This document shows, piece after piece, positions 7,250 through 14,884 of a stretch of 15,937 bases of DNA. Origin of the DNA: CAG-533 sp022779465 (GTDB taxonomy: Bacteria; Bacillota_I; Bacilli_A; RF39; UBA660); the NCBI GenBank assembly GCA_022779465.1, contig JALFTB010000034.1:1-15937 (forward strand), in the 5' to 3' direction. The position numbers were made by a program, and so were the translations under genes. The notes under the pieces were generated by a model that worked only from the letters and a program-made list of their open reading frames with translations, made no database searches and was not told where the DNA came from. Position 1 is the first letter of the stretch. Each line of letters starts with the position of its first letter.

Positions 7250-8488
7250 ATCATCTTTTTTTGTTATAGAACCTTTATCTAAATAGCTATAAATAGGTGA
7301 AGGAGTAGGATTACTACTTACATATTTACGCATAGCTAAATATCTATTATCAGTCTTAACAATATTTTCAAGTCTAGTTTTTAAACTAGTTCTTTCGTCA
7401 GTTTTATCACGTTCAACTATAAAATCATGATAGATTAAATAAGTACTAGCATCATATTCACTATTTCCAATTCTTCTTTCAAAGAAATAATCAATAACAT
7501 CTGCATTATCATCATCAATTTCATAACCTAAAACACCTAATCTTAAGAAGAAATCAATAACCTGTTTATTATGTTTATCTTGATCTTTTAATCCTGTTTC
7601 TAATGAATCTAAGCCAAGTTTCTTAAAGAATTTAGTACCACCTTTTTCCACTTTTGCAAAATCTTCTTTACCGTAAGTGGTATAAATTTCAGCAAGCCAT
7701 GAATTAACAGCAATAAAATTATCACATAATTTATATCTAAGGTCCATATTATCAGCAAATTGACTAATTAAATATTCAAATAATTCATTTTTTTCTTTAG
7801 TAGAAAAACCAGCAGAACATGGAACAACTATATCTTCATCAGTATTTCTAATTAATAAAGCAATTGCATGTTTAACAATATCTACATCCATTTCTTCACT
7901 ATTAGCTAAAGCATAAACTATTTCTCCATAAGCTTCTTTTTCAACTAAATAATTATATATTCCTTTCATAGCTACTTTATTTGTAGAACTAAGATTTTCA
8001 AATAACACACTTGCTGCCTTTATATCATTAACTACTTTTACCATATCAACTAAACAAGTTTCATCAATACTATTTAATACAATTTTATTTTTCACACTTA
8101 ATGCACTAAATAATTTTAAATAAGCAGCTGGTGTTAAAAACATTCTAGCTTGACTTAACATTTCTCTATATTTATTTTCATCGACAAGATATATTTTAGA
8201 TAAAACTTTATTTAATTTAAATAATGTATTATCATTAAGATATACAATCGCATCAATAACATTAATAGCTGGAAAACCTTCTACATTATTTATCATAAAA
8301 GCTAAATCTGATAAATATAACTCAAGATTTTGACCTCTACGTAAATTTCTAACAACATATTCAGTTAAACCATCATATATAGCAGGGTTATCTTCATATG
8401 ATCCTGCTTTTTCTGCTCTAACAGCACAAATAAAATCCACAAAATTACTTTTAATATATAAATATTCTGATTCACTCAATCTTCTCAT
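7241..8488 (-). CDS. Unknown soluble protein (415 aa)
   Basis: I do not recognise this protein. The start at 8488 (MRRLSESEYLY) is chosen over an in-frame ATG 14 codons upstream because a strong GAAGGGGGAA ribosome site lies just before it and the upstream ATG falls within a few bases of the predicted transcription start. The product has no signal peptide or membrane segment, is rich in Leu, Asp, Glu and Lys, and looks mostly helical; runs of short helices (~85-230) would suit an alpha-solenoid-like scaffold. A charged stretch at ~280-305 (KVEKGGTKFFKKLGL) and a Ser/Pro-containing, Lys/Asp-rich tail follow. It is transcribed alone from a good promoter facing mnmA and ends at the two-way terminator. 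No catalytic motif is visible. Confidence 0.85.
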   Translation of the reverse strand: MRRLSESEYLYIKSNFVDFICAVRAEKAGSYEDNPAIYDGLTEYVVRNLRRGQNLELYLSDLAFMINNVEGFPAINVIDAIVYLNDNTLFKLNKVLSKIYLVDENKYREMLSQARMFLTPAAYLKLFSALSVKNKIVLNSIDETCLVDMVKVVNDIKAASVLFENLSSTNKVAMKGIYNYLVEKEAYGEIVYALANSEEMDVDIVKHAIALLIRNTDEDIVVPCSAGFSTKEKNELFEYLISQFADNMDLRYKLCDNFIAVNSWLAEIYTTYGKEDFAKVEKGGTKFFKKLGLDSLETGLKDQDKHNKQVIDFFLRLGVLGYEIDDDNADVIDYFFERRIGNSEYDASTYLIYHDFIVERDKTDERTSLKTRLENIVKTDNRYLAMRKYVSSNPTPSPIYSYLDKGSITKKDDKK

Positions 8489-8518
8489 TTTATATTCCCC
8501 CTTCAAAAATGTGTCACC

Positions 8519-8547
8519 ATTATAGCACATTTATTTTAAAAATGCAA
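8519..8547 (-). promoter_or_regulatory. Promoter of the unknown 415-residue gene
   Basis: On the minus strand: TTGCAT (8547-8542), 17 bp, TATAAT (8524-8519) with an extended -10 TGC in front. The predicted start near 8512 gives a leader of ~24 nt. It is back to back with the mnmA promoter; the two -35 hexamers are 10 bp apart. Confidence 0.8.
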
Positions 8548-8557
8548 ATTTTTTTCA

Positions 8558-8586
8558 TAGACATCCCAAATTTTAAATGTTATAAT
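8558..8586 (+). promoter_or_regulatory. mnmA promoter
   Basis: TAGACA (8558-8563), 17 bp, perfect TATAAT (8581-8586), with an extended -10 TGT at 8578-8580. The predicted start near 8593 lies only ~9 nt before the mnmA ATG. Confidence 0.85.
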
Positions 8587-8601
8587 ACCATTGTGATTAA
8601 T

Positions 8602-9708
8602 ATGAAAAAAGTTGTAATTGGAATGAGTGGGGGAGTTGATTCTTCTGTCGCAGCTTATATTCTTCAGCAAAAAGGTTATGAAGTAATTGGTCTTTTTATG
8701 CGTAATTGGGATTCAATGGTTAATGATGATATTGAAGGCAACCCTAACTTAAATAATAATATATGTCCTCAAGAACAAGACTATAATGATGCTCTAGAAG
8801 TATGTAAAAAATTAAATATCCCACTTCATAGAGTTGATTTTGTTAAAGAATATTGGGACTATGTCTTTACTTATTTCCTAGATGAATTAAAAAAAGGAAG
8901 AACTCCAAACCCAGATTTAATGTGTAATAAATATATTAAATTTGATTTATTTATTAAAGAAGCTAAAAAACTAGGAGCCGATTATATTGCTACTGGACAT
9001 TATGCTAGATTAAAAGATAATAAATTATTAAGAGCCGTAGATTTAAATAAAGATCAAACTTATTTTTTAGCACAATTATCTAAAGAACAATTAAAAAATG
9101 TTTTATTCCCAATTGGAGATATAATTAAACCAGAAGTAAGAAAAATAGCTGATGAACTAGGACTTGTTACTGCTAAAAAGAAAGATTCAACTGGTATTTG
9201 CTTTATTGGTGAAAGAAACTATCAAAAATTCATATCTAATTATTTAAAACCTAATCCTGGAGATATTATTGATGTTAAAACTAATGAAGTTATTGGTACC
9301 CATACTGGACTAATGAATTATACAATTGGTCAAAGAAGAAACGTTGGAATATCTGGTAATTTAGAAAAACACTTTGTTGTTGGCAAAAACGTTGAAAAAA
9401 ATCTTCTTTATGTTGCATTTGGTGAAGATAATGAATACCTATATTCAGATGCATGCATTATTGAAAACATTAACTTTAATACAGACATTAGACCAACTAA
9501 CTGTACTGCTAAATTCAGATATCGTGGTCCTGATAATGACGTATCATTAGAGTACCTAGATAACAATGAAATATTAGTTAAATACCCAGAAAAAGTTAAA
9601 TCAGTTACACCCGGACAAGCCTGTGTCTTCTATTTAGGCGAACAATGCTTAGGTTCTGGAATAATTAAAACCGTCATGAAAGATGGTCAAAAACTTTGGT
9701 ATTTATAA
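8602..9708 (+). CDS. mnmA: tRNA-specific 2-thiouridylase MnmA
   Basis: Cytoplasmic enzyme that uses ATP and persulfide sulfur to convert wobble uridine 34 of Lys, Glu and Gln tRNAs to 2-thiouridine. The start is set at 8602 (MKKVVIGMSGGVDSS) because the upstream in-frame extension (from 8509) contains the gene's own promoter and is not family-like. The 368 residues match the usual length. The PP-loop ATP-binding motif SGGVDS is at 9-14. The catalytic cysteines are C108 (NPDLMCNKYIKF) and C200 (DSTGICFIGER). ATGHYAR (131-137) and the C-terminal beta-barrel (GQRRNVGIS through PGQACVFY) are all present. No Shine-Dalgarno site is visible; the predicted leader is ~9 nt. A GTG in frame at 8593 coincides with the predicted transcription start and is a less likely alternative. 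No cysteine desulfurase gene is adjacent. Confidence 0.97.
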   Translation: MKKVVIGMSGGVDSSVAAYILQQKGYEVIGLFMRNWDSMVNDDIEGNPNLNNNICPQEQDYNDALEVCKKLNIPLHRVDFVKEYWDYVFTYFLDELKKGRTPNPDLMCNKYIKFDLFIKEAKKLGADYIATGHYARLKDNKLLRAVDLNKDQTYFLAQLSKEQLKNVLFPIGDIIKPEVRKIADELGLVTAKKKDSTGICFIGERNYQKFISNYLKPNPGDIIDVKTNEVIGTHTGLMNYTIGQRRNVGISGNLEKHFVVGKNVEKNLLYVAFGEDNEYLYSDACIIENINFNTDIRPTNCTAKFRYRGPDNDVSLEYLDNNEILVKYPEKVKSVTPGQACVFYLGEQCLGSGIIKTVMKDGQKLWYL

Positions 9709-9715
9709 TTAACTT

Positions 9716-9742
9716 AGACTATCAAAATAGATAGTCTTTTTT
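9716..9742 (+). terminator. mnmA terminator
   Basis: AGACTATC / GATAGTCT stem of 8 bp with a six-base loop and a T run, just after the mnmA stop. Confidence 0.9.
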
Positions 9743-9753
9743 ATTAAATATCC

Positions 9754-9782
9754 TTGACAACAAAACGTAAACAAGATACAAT
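9754..9782 (+). promoter_or_regulatory. Promoter of the helix-turn-helix gene
   Basis: Perfect TTGACA (9754-9759), 17 bp, TACAAT (9777-9782). This is the closest match to a consensus sigma-A promoter in the window; the predicted start is near 9789. Confidence 0.85.
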
Positions 9783-9810
9783 GTAATTGTAAAGAAAGTA
9801 GGGAAGCATA

Positions 9811-10584
9811 ATGAATGCATTAAATGAACTATTACAAGAATTAGGAATATCTAAAGTTAGATTAGCAAAATACCTAAATGTATCAAGACAAATGGTATAT
9901 AATTACCTAGAATTACCAAGTTTATCAAAATGGCCAAAAGAAAAGAAAATATCTTTATTTAAATTATTAGATATTGAAGATGGTGATGAAGAAACAATTA
10001 AAAATATTAAAGTTAATACCGAATATTTACTAGCTGTTGAAGATCGTTTAAATAAAGGACTAAAAGATAATACACAAGGAGAATTTTTAGATCTTAAAGG
10101 ACTTAAAAAAGAAGAACAACAATTAGTAGGGGATATAACCTTTTTAATCAAAGATAAATTAGTAGATGGAGATAATCATGAAGAAAATTACTATGCACTT
10201 CTATACATGTATCATCTATTACAATCAATTGATAATGTTCCAGAAATAAAATATCTTTTAGCATATATGTCTAAAGCCACTGGATTTACTAATCCAAATG
10301 TCTTTAAATTTAATGAAGATAAACAATTTATGTTTGAAGGAATAGTCCATTCAGCATTTAATTTATATAATAGTGGAACCGCATCAAAAAGTAAGGTTAT
10401 CGAATCACATCGTCGTTTTGTCGAAGAAATTGAAGCTCGTAACGAAGAAAAATTATCACGTACTCAACAACTTAACACTATTAAGATACAAGCCTTAAGA
10501 GAACTTGGATATAATGAAATAAATACATCAAATGCTGCTGAAGTATTCGAAAAAATTGCTGAAATCGAATCACGTGGTGTTTAA
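9811..10584 (+). CDS. Helix-turn-helix DNA-binding protein of unknown role
   Basis: 257 residues. The N-terminus carries an XRE-like helix-turn-helix (about residues 10-32, LGISKVRLAKYLNVSRQMVY). After an acidic linker (~55-62) comes a helical domain of ~190 residues that I do not recognise; the last ~60 residues are highly charged and probably coiled (IESHRRFVEEIEARNEEKLS). There is no membrane segment. A GTAGGGAAG ribosome site precedes the ATG, and the gene has its own strong promoter and terminator. It is the last gene before the dif-containing gap, which could hint at a chromosome role but could equally be chance. A transcription regulator is the default reading; the long unknown C-terminal domain would be the effector or oligomerisation part. 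Confidence 0.8.
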   Translation: MNALNELLQELGISKVRLAKYLNVSRQMVYNYLELPSLSKWPKEKKISLFKLLDIEDGDEETIKNIKVNTEYLLAVEDRLNKGLKDNTQGEFLDLKGLKKEEQQLVGDITFLIKDKLVDGDNHEENYYALLYMYHLLQSIDNVPEIKYLLAYMSKATGFTNPNVFKFNEDKQFMFEGIVHSAFNLYNSGTASKSKVIESHRRFVEEIEARNEEKLSRTQQLNTIKIQALRELGYNEINTSNAAEVFEKIAEIESRGV

Positions 10585-10594
10585 AAAAATTTAA

Positions 10595-10643
10595 CACTCC
10601 CCCTACTTTAAATATTTCTAAAGAGTAGGAGGGGTTATTTTTT
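10595..10643 (+). terminator. Terminator of the helix-turn-helix gene
   Basis: A long, imperfect GC-rich hairpin (CCCCCTACTTT with AAAGAGTAGGAGGGG, with bulges) followed by TTATTTTTT. It bounds the dif gap on the left. Confidence 0.8.
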
Positions 10644-10982
10644 GTCTATAAAAGATTCTATAACAATTAATAATTAATAATAGATGAACAAATTATAATC
10701 TAATTAACAAATAACGATTAATAAACAATTAAATCATAAATATAAAAAACATAATTAATTAGTTAGTAAAACAAAATTCAAATATAAAAGATTCATATAA
10801 CATAAGATAGTAAGTAAATAAGCATAATTGATAACTATAATAAAAATATAAAATTACTTAAGACAGACAATTAACCAGTTATTTAATCAAAATATTTAAC
10901 TTCCTATAATATATATTATGTTAACTAACATATATTTTTAAAACTACTATAAAAGATAAGTTACTCCACTATTAAACATATA
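10644..10982. other. Very AT-rich gene-free gap containing dif
   Basis: No gene, ribosome site or RNA gene is visible on either strand. In 10681-10980 I count about 48 G or C in 300 bases (~16%), well below the neighbouring genes. It is closed on both sides by terminators of genes pointing into it. The only recognisable element is the dif site at 10899-10926; the rest is low-complexity A/T sequence with many AATTAAT-like words. Confidence 0.8.
10899..10926 (+). other. dif: dif site (XerC/XerD chromosome dimer resolution site)
   Basis: A 28-bp site with the standard layout: XerC-type arm ACTTCCTATAA (10899-10909), 6-bp centre TATATA (10910-10915), XerD-type arm TTATGTTAACT (10916-10926). Compared with the Bacillus subtilis dif sequence as I remember it, 26 of 28 positions agree; the differences are T for G at site position 9 and T for A at position 24, both of which I recall as tolerated in Bacillota dif sites. 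It sits in a gene-free gap between convergent genes, and gene direction on both sides points toward it, as expected at a replication terminus. TATAAT-like words inside it should not be read as promoters. Confidence 0.9.
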
Positions 10983-11016
10983 AAAAATATATCTATAACC
11001 AATAAGATATATTTTT
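10983..11016 (-). terminator. Terminator of the ZIP transporter gene (may work both ways)
   Basis: Perfect 12-bp stem (AAAAATATATCT / AGATATATTTTT) with a ten-base loop, right after the ZIP stop on the minus strand. T runs occur on both strands. It bounds the dif gap on the right. Confidence 0.85.
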
Positions 11017-11022
11017 ATTTTA

Positions 11023-11775
11023 TTATAAAACAAATTGTGTCACCACTATCATAATAACACCTAAGATAAATCCTATTAAAATATATTTATTTGAATATTT
11101 TCTAGCTTCATCAAATATATCATTAATACTTATTGAAATCATGATTCCAGCTACAAACAATAATATTATACTAATTAAAAAATTAGACATATATTTATAT
11201 AAAAATAAATAAGCAAGTAATGCACCTATTGGTTCTGATAAACCACTTATTAAAGTATTGATAACCGCCTTCCCTCTCGAACCAGTAGAGTAGTAGATCG
11301 GCACGGCAATCGCAATTCCTTCAGGTATATTATGAAGCATAATTGCTATACTTAATTTTAAACCTAATTTTATATCTACTGATGATGATAAAAAAGTTAA
11401 AATACCTTCAGGTAAATTATGGATCATTAAAGCAATCATACTAAGTATCCCTACTCTATATAAATTAGACGAATTAAACCCCTTCTCTGCTATTTTCTTA
11501 TTTATACAAGTATTTAATAGATAACCAATTAAAATCATTAAAATAAGCATAAAAATACCTAATAATAAACCATTAGACTTAACAGTATAATAAAAACCTT
11601 CAGGTATTAATTCGAATATCGAAATAAGAATCATAATCGTAGCAGAAAAAGCTAAACTAATCCCAATAAACTTACAAACATTCTTTGGTTTAATAACCAA
11701 AAAGAAACAACCAATTAAAGTTGATAAACCTGCCATTAAACTAATAATAAAAGGAATAATAATTTCTCTATTCAT
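11023..11775 (-). CDS. zupT: ZIP-family divalent metal transporter (ZupT-like)
   Basis: Inner-membrane importer of zinc and probably iron or manganese; 250 residues, close to E. coli ZupT. About eight hydrophobic helices are visible. The metal-binding helices carry HNLPEG (119-124) and HNIPEG (148-153), the diagnostic ZIP pair, and SEPIGA (180-185) follows in the next helix. ELIPEG (55-60) is a similar word in helix 2. The usual His-rich cytoplasmic loop is short here and poor in His. The start at 11775 gives a complete first helix, but no Shine-Dalgarno site is visible upstream and no clear promoter fits in the ~35 bp after the preceding gene's terminator, so a leaderless message or read-through is possible. 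No metal-regulator operator was recognised. Confidence 0.9.
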   Translation of the reverse strand: MNREIIIPFIISLMAGLSTLIGCFFLVIKPKNVCKFIGISLAFSATIMILISIFELIPEGFYYTVKSNGLLLGIFMLILMILIGYLLNTCINKKIAEKGFNSSNLYRVGILSMIALMIHNLPEGILTFLSSSVDIKLGLKLSIAIMLHNIPEGIAIAVPIYYSTGSRGKAVINTLISGLSEPIGALLAYLFLYKYMSNFLISIILLFVAGIMISISINDIFDEARKYSNKYILIGFILGVIMIVVTQFVL

Positions 11776-11810
11776 AATATAAATATATTAGCTTATCTTT
11801 AAAATATAAC

Positions 11811-11832
11811 TAAAAAAAGACCATAAGGTCTT
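11811..11832 (-). terminator. Terminator of the protease/zinc-ribbon operon
   Basis: On the minus strand: AAGACC, loop of four, GGTCTT, then a run of T. It lies ~34 bp after the zinc-ribbon gene stop and just before the ZIP gene start. Confidence 0.85.
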
Positions 11833-11865
11833 CTATTTACAATAATCATAATTCTGTTAAAAGTT

Positions 11866-12813
11866 CTAAAATAAATATACTATACTTACTTCATATAACT
11901 TATTATTATAAAAATTAAAATCAACACGATATCTATTTCCGTCATCACTTCTATATTGAATACTATCAGAACCTTTTACCACAGCTTTATCATATATTGG
12001 TTTATAATTTTTAAAAGTATTTCTAACTTGATCAGCTGTCGCATCAAAAGTTAAATTACCAGGTAAAGTATATTTAACACTTGTACTAGATTTAATAGTT
12101 ATATAAGTAATCTTAGAATCAACTATTTTAACAATTTCACTTGTTGTATTAGCAAAAATAGCGATTAATCTATTACTATTTTTATCAGTTAAAGTCACCG
12201 TAGTTGCACTATTTGGATTAATTACATTATTTATTTTATCACTAGGAAGTTCAAAACCCAAAGCTTTAAAACTATCATATGAAGCTGGCAACTTAATAAC
12301 TGTATCATTAATTTTAAAAGCATTACAGAACAAATCACTTAAATTAACATTACCACTATTACTATTCTTAGTAGTTACTGGCATAGTTGTTGTTGTAGTT
12401 GTTGAATTATCATCATAATGATTCTTATCAACTATTTTAGTAGTTGAAGGTTTATTATTACTACTACTATTAATTTTTTTAAATAATAAATTAACTCCAA
12501 AATAAGCAATTAATGCACACAATACACCAATAATAACAAATAAAACAACATTATTATTTTTAGGTTTTTGTTCTAAAGTAGTAGAATTACTTACTTCAGT
12601 ACTTTCTTGATTAACCGTACTTACATTAGGCGTACCTACTAAAGTAGGATTAACACTATCATTAGTACTTGGCATTACAGTAGGATTAACACCATTACTA
12701 GTATCATTAGGTAAAGGTGAAGGACTAGTTTGATTATTAACTACCCTTTCACCACATTTGCCACAAAAATTTTCCCCTGGATTAATTTGATTTCCACATT
12801 TCTTACAAAACAT
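11866..12813 (-). CDS. Zinc-ribbon membrane protein with extracytoplasmic C-terminal domain
   Basis: 315 residues. The N-terminal zinc ribbon is complete (C3, C6, C17, C20: FCKKCGN...FCGKCGE). A Pro/Ser/Thr/Asn-rich linker (~28-88) with a VNPT word used twice leads to one membrane helix at ~89-111 (VVLFVIIGVLCALIAYFGV). A Thr-rich linker (~135-148) precedes a predicted beta-rich domain (~165-315) that I do not recognise. With Cys ligands needing a reducing environment, the ribbon should be cytoplasmic and the C-terminal domain outside. The gene starts 16 bp after the protease stop, with its GGGAAGGAAG ribosome site touching that stop, so both are one operon. Proteins with this ribbon-linker-helix layout are common in Bacillota and mostly uncharacterised. 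Function not known. Confidence 0.8.
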   Translation of the reverse strand: MFCKKCGNQINPGENFCGKCGERVVNNQTSPSPLPNDTSNGVNPTVMPSTNDSVNPTLVGTPNVSTVNQESTEVSNSTTLEQKPKNNNVVLFVIIGVLCALIAYFGVNLLFKKINSSSNNKPSTTKIVDKNHYDDNSTTTTTTMPVTTKNSNSGNVNLSDLFCNAFKINDTVIKLPASYDSFKALGFELPSDKINNVINPNSATTVTLTDKNSNRLIAIFANTTSEIVKIVDSKITYITIKSSTSVKYTLPGNLTFDATADQVRNTFKNYKPIYDKAVVKGSDSIQYRSDDGNRYRVDFNFYNNKLYEVSIVYLF

Positions 12814-12829
12814 TTTATTTCTTCCTTCC

Positions 12830-14785
12830 CTAATTCATTTTAATTAATTTTGAATAAGTATATTTACCAGATAAATCAAAAATCTTAAAGACTGCATAAT
12901 AATCATATCCATCATTAAAAGTTTCATCTTTAAATTCTAATTTATCTACTTCTTCTTCAAATCCTTTAATAACTTTATCACTTTCCCAGCTTTCAGTATA
13001 ATTACCATTTTTATCTAATATTTTATAACTACTACTAGCTATAACAATATGTGTATAATCTTTTAAATCAACTAATGTATTATTTGGTACAATCATTTGA
13101 TTTTCACCCTGTTTATTCTCATCTTTAAGTAAAATAATACTATCTATTTCAATCTTATTAGTTTTCTTATCTCTTGATAATCTTACTCTCGCTGGATCAT
13201 AAACAAATTCACTTAAATTATCACTACTAAAATTTTCTAAAACTGCCACAACACTATAATAATATTTATCTTCATCTTCATCTAATTCAATTGAAGTAAC
13301 AATGTTTTCACTCTTATCTTTAGTAGAAACTACTTTAATTTGTTTACCCTTAATACTTGCCGTAATCATTTTACCATCTAATTTAGTACTTTTACCCTTA
13401 TAAACAGGTAAATAATAACCATCCTTATTATCTCTAAAAACAATAAATTCTGCTTTAGCATAACTCTTTAATTGATCATCAGTAAGTTCTAGACCAAAAT
13501 CATAATTGTTATTCTCACTATTAGCTAAAGTAGCATTCTTACTAAAATTAAGTGAGTAATTACTATTAAGTTTTAAAGTATAAAAATTCTTAATAAAATC
13601 AAAATAATCATTTAATTCTGTTATATCTTTAAAAATTGTAATACCATATAAAGCAATCTTACTATCAGCATTATAAGGTAAATAAATACTTAATCCTCTA
13701 GAATTTGCATTACTAGCCCAGTTATATAAAACTGCATCATCTAAAGTTTTTAATAACTTATTACCAGCATCTTCATTTAAATATTTAAGTCCATTAACTA
13801 AATTATATAAGTCTACTGAATCAAAGAATGAACTTTCTGAAGAACTAAATCCATATTGATACATATTTGCTCTTAATCTAGCTATATCACTAAAACTATT
13901 ATTTAAATCAATGCCTTTAAAGAAATTATTTATATCACTATTAAGCTCATCTATTTTACTTAAATCAATAATTGAATAAGTAGAATAATATTCAGTTAAT
14001 CCGGTTTTAGCTCTCATTATTTCTCTATAATTATCAATGAATTTTAAACCAAAATCATAACCATTAGCTCCTAAATCAGCATCATTTAAAAATTTAAATG
14101 TACTACTATTACCAAAATAATCTTTAAAACCATATGTAATTTCTTCAGAAGCAACCATATATTTAGCATAATCTTTAAATACATTAGCAAGTTCAATTGT
14201 TCCATTTAAACATGTTCTAAATATTAAAGTTTCTATTTTATTATCTTTATTAAATTTAGTCTTAGACATTGCGTCTTTCATTTCTGTTAAACTAAGAAAA
14301 TCACCAGATAAATCATCATTTTCACTACCAAAAATAGCTCCACCATGATTCCATATAATTAAATCATATTTATCACTTTTATAATTATCATAAGCATAAT
14401 TAATAAAATTAACTAATACATTTGGATCTCCCATATTAAGTAATTCTTGTTGTTTAACTTTAACTACACCATCTTGATTATACTCATATATTGAAGTTTC
14501 ATTAGCATCTATCTTTTTATTAGACCAAATTTTAGCGCCACCAGCTATAAAAACCACTTTTAATTTACTAAAATCTAACTTTTTACTTATTCCCTCAAAG
14601 TCTTGACTGCCTAAAGCTAACTGCGTTTCTAAATTAGAACCAACCATGTAAACCATTACAGTTCTAGTTTCATCTCCAGTATTTTTTAAAGTTTTATTAT
14701 TAAATGTAAAATAAATTAAAACTCCTAATACACATCCTAAAATAGCAATAACTCCATATAATATTTTATTATTCTTATCACTCAT
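12830..14785 (-). CDS. Membrane-tethered clostripain-like cysteine protease (peptidase family C11)
   Basis: 651 residues with an N-terminal membrane helix (~9-27), so the bulk is probably outside the membrane. The caspase-fold catalytic domain spans ~40-400. It has the first strand (TVMVYMVGSNLE, 42-53), the catalytic histidine H147 in DLIIWNHGGAIFG, and the catalytic cysteine C192 in LIFRTCLNGTIELA, followed by MVASEEI as in C11 enzymes. The word before the nucleophile reads FRTCLNG where FDACLM is more usual. The C-terminal ~230 residues are beta-rich with no recognised domain. In the family, cleavage follows Arg or Lys; that specificity is inferred here. AAAGGTAG precedes the ATG. First gene of an operon with the zinc-ribbon protein. 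Maturation by self-cleavage, usual for C11, cannot be judged from sequence. Confidence 0.85.
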   Translation of the reverse strand: MSDKNNKILYGVIAILGCVLGVLIYFTFNNKTLKNTGDETRTVMVYMVGSNLETQLALGSQDFEGISKKLDFSKLKVVFIAGGAKIWSNKKIDANETSIYEYNQDGVVKVKQQELLNMGDPNVLVNFINYAYDNYKSDKYDLIIWNHGGAIFGSENDDLSGDFLSLTEMKDAMSKTKFNKDNKIETLIFRTCLNGTIELANVFKDYAKYMVASEEITYGFKDYFGNSSTFKFLNDADLGANGYDFGLKFIDNYREIMRAKTGLTEYYSTYSIIDLSKIDELNSDINNFFKGIDLNNSFSDIARLRANMYQYGFSSSESSFFDSVDLYNLVNGLKYLNEDAGNKLLKTLDDAVLYNWASNANSRGLSIYLPYNADSKIALYGITIFKDITELNDYFDFIKNFYTLKLNSNYSLNFSKNATLANSENNNYDFGLELTDDQLKSYAKAEFIVFRDNKDGYYLPVYKGKSTKLDGKMITASIKGKQIKVVSTKDKSENIVTSIELDEDEDKYYYSVVAVLENFSSDNLSEFVYDPARVRLSRDKKTNKIEIDSIILLKDENKQGENQMIVPNNTLVDLKDYTHIVIASSSYKILDKNGNYTESWESDKVIKGFEEEVDKLEFKDETFNDGYDYYAVFKIFDLSGKYTYSKLIKMN

Positions 14786-14809
14786 AACACACTACCTTTA
14801 CTATATATA

Positions 14810-14818
14810 ATTATAACA
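14810..14818 (-). promoter_or_regulatory. Extended -10 promoter of the protease operon
   Basis: On the minus strand TGT TATAAT (14818-14810), 24 bp before the protease ATG. The -35 position is poor (GGAAAA), so the extended -10 would carry recognition. Confidence 0.6.
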
Positions 14819-14884
14819 ATAATATCCAAATTTTTCCATATTTTTTTCCATAAAAATAACCACAATATAATTAGGAGGTAAATT

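Noticed and set aside
8489..8530. 14-codon upstream extension of the unknown 415-residue gene
   Set aside because: A strong ribosome site lies just before 8488, and the extension overlaps that gene's predicted -10 and transcription start.
8509..8601. 31-codon upstream extension of mnmA
   Set aside because: It contains the mnmA promoter and is not like the family; MKKVVIGMSGG at 8602 is the normal N-terminus.
9903..10151. Open frame on the minus strand inside the helix-turn-helix gene
   Set aside because: Antisense shadow without ribosome site or family resemblance.
10905..10940. Hairpin-like ATGTT/AACAT followed by T residues, possible terminator
   Set aside because: The pairing is weak and is explained by the dif right arm and flank; both flanking genes already have their own terminators.
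14866..14871. Perfect TATAAT as the microprotein -10
   Set aside because: Transcription would start around the end of the AGGAGG and so remove the ribosome site from the message.
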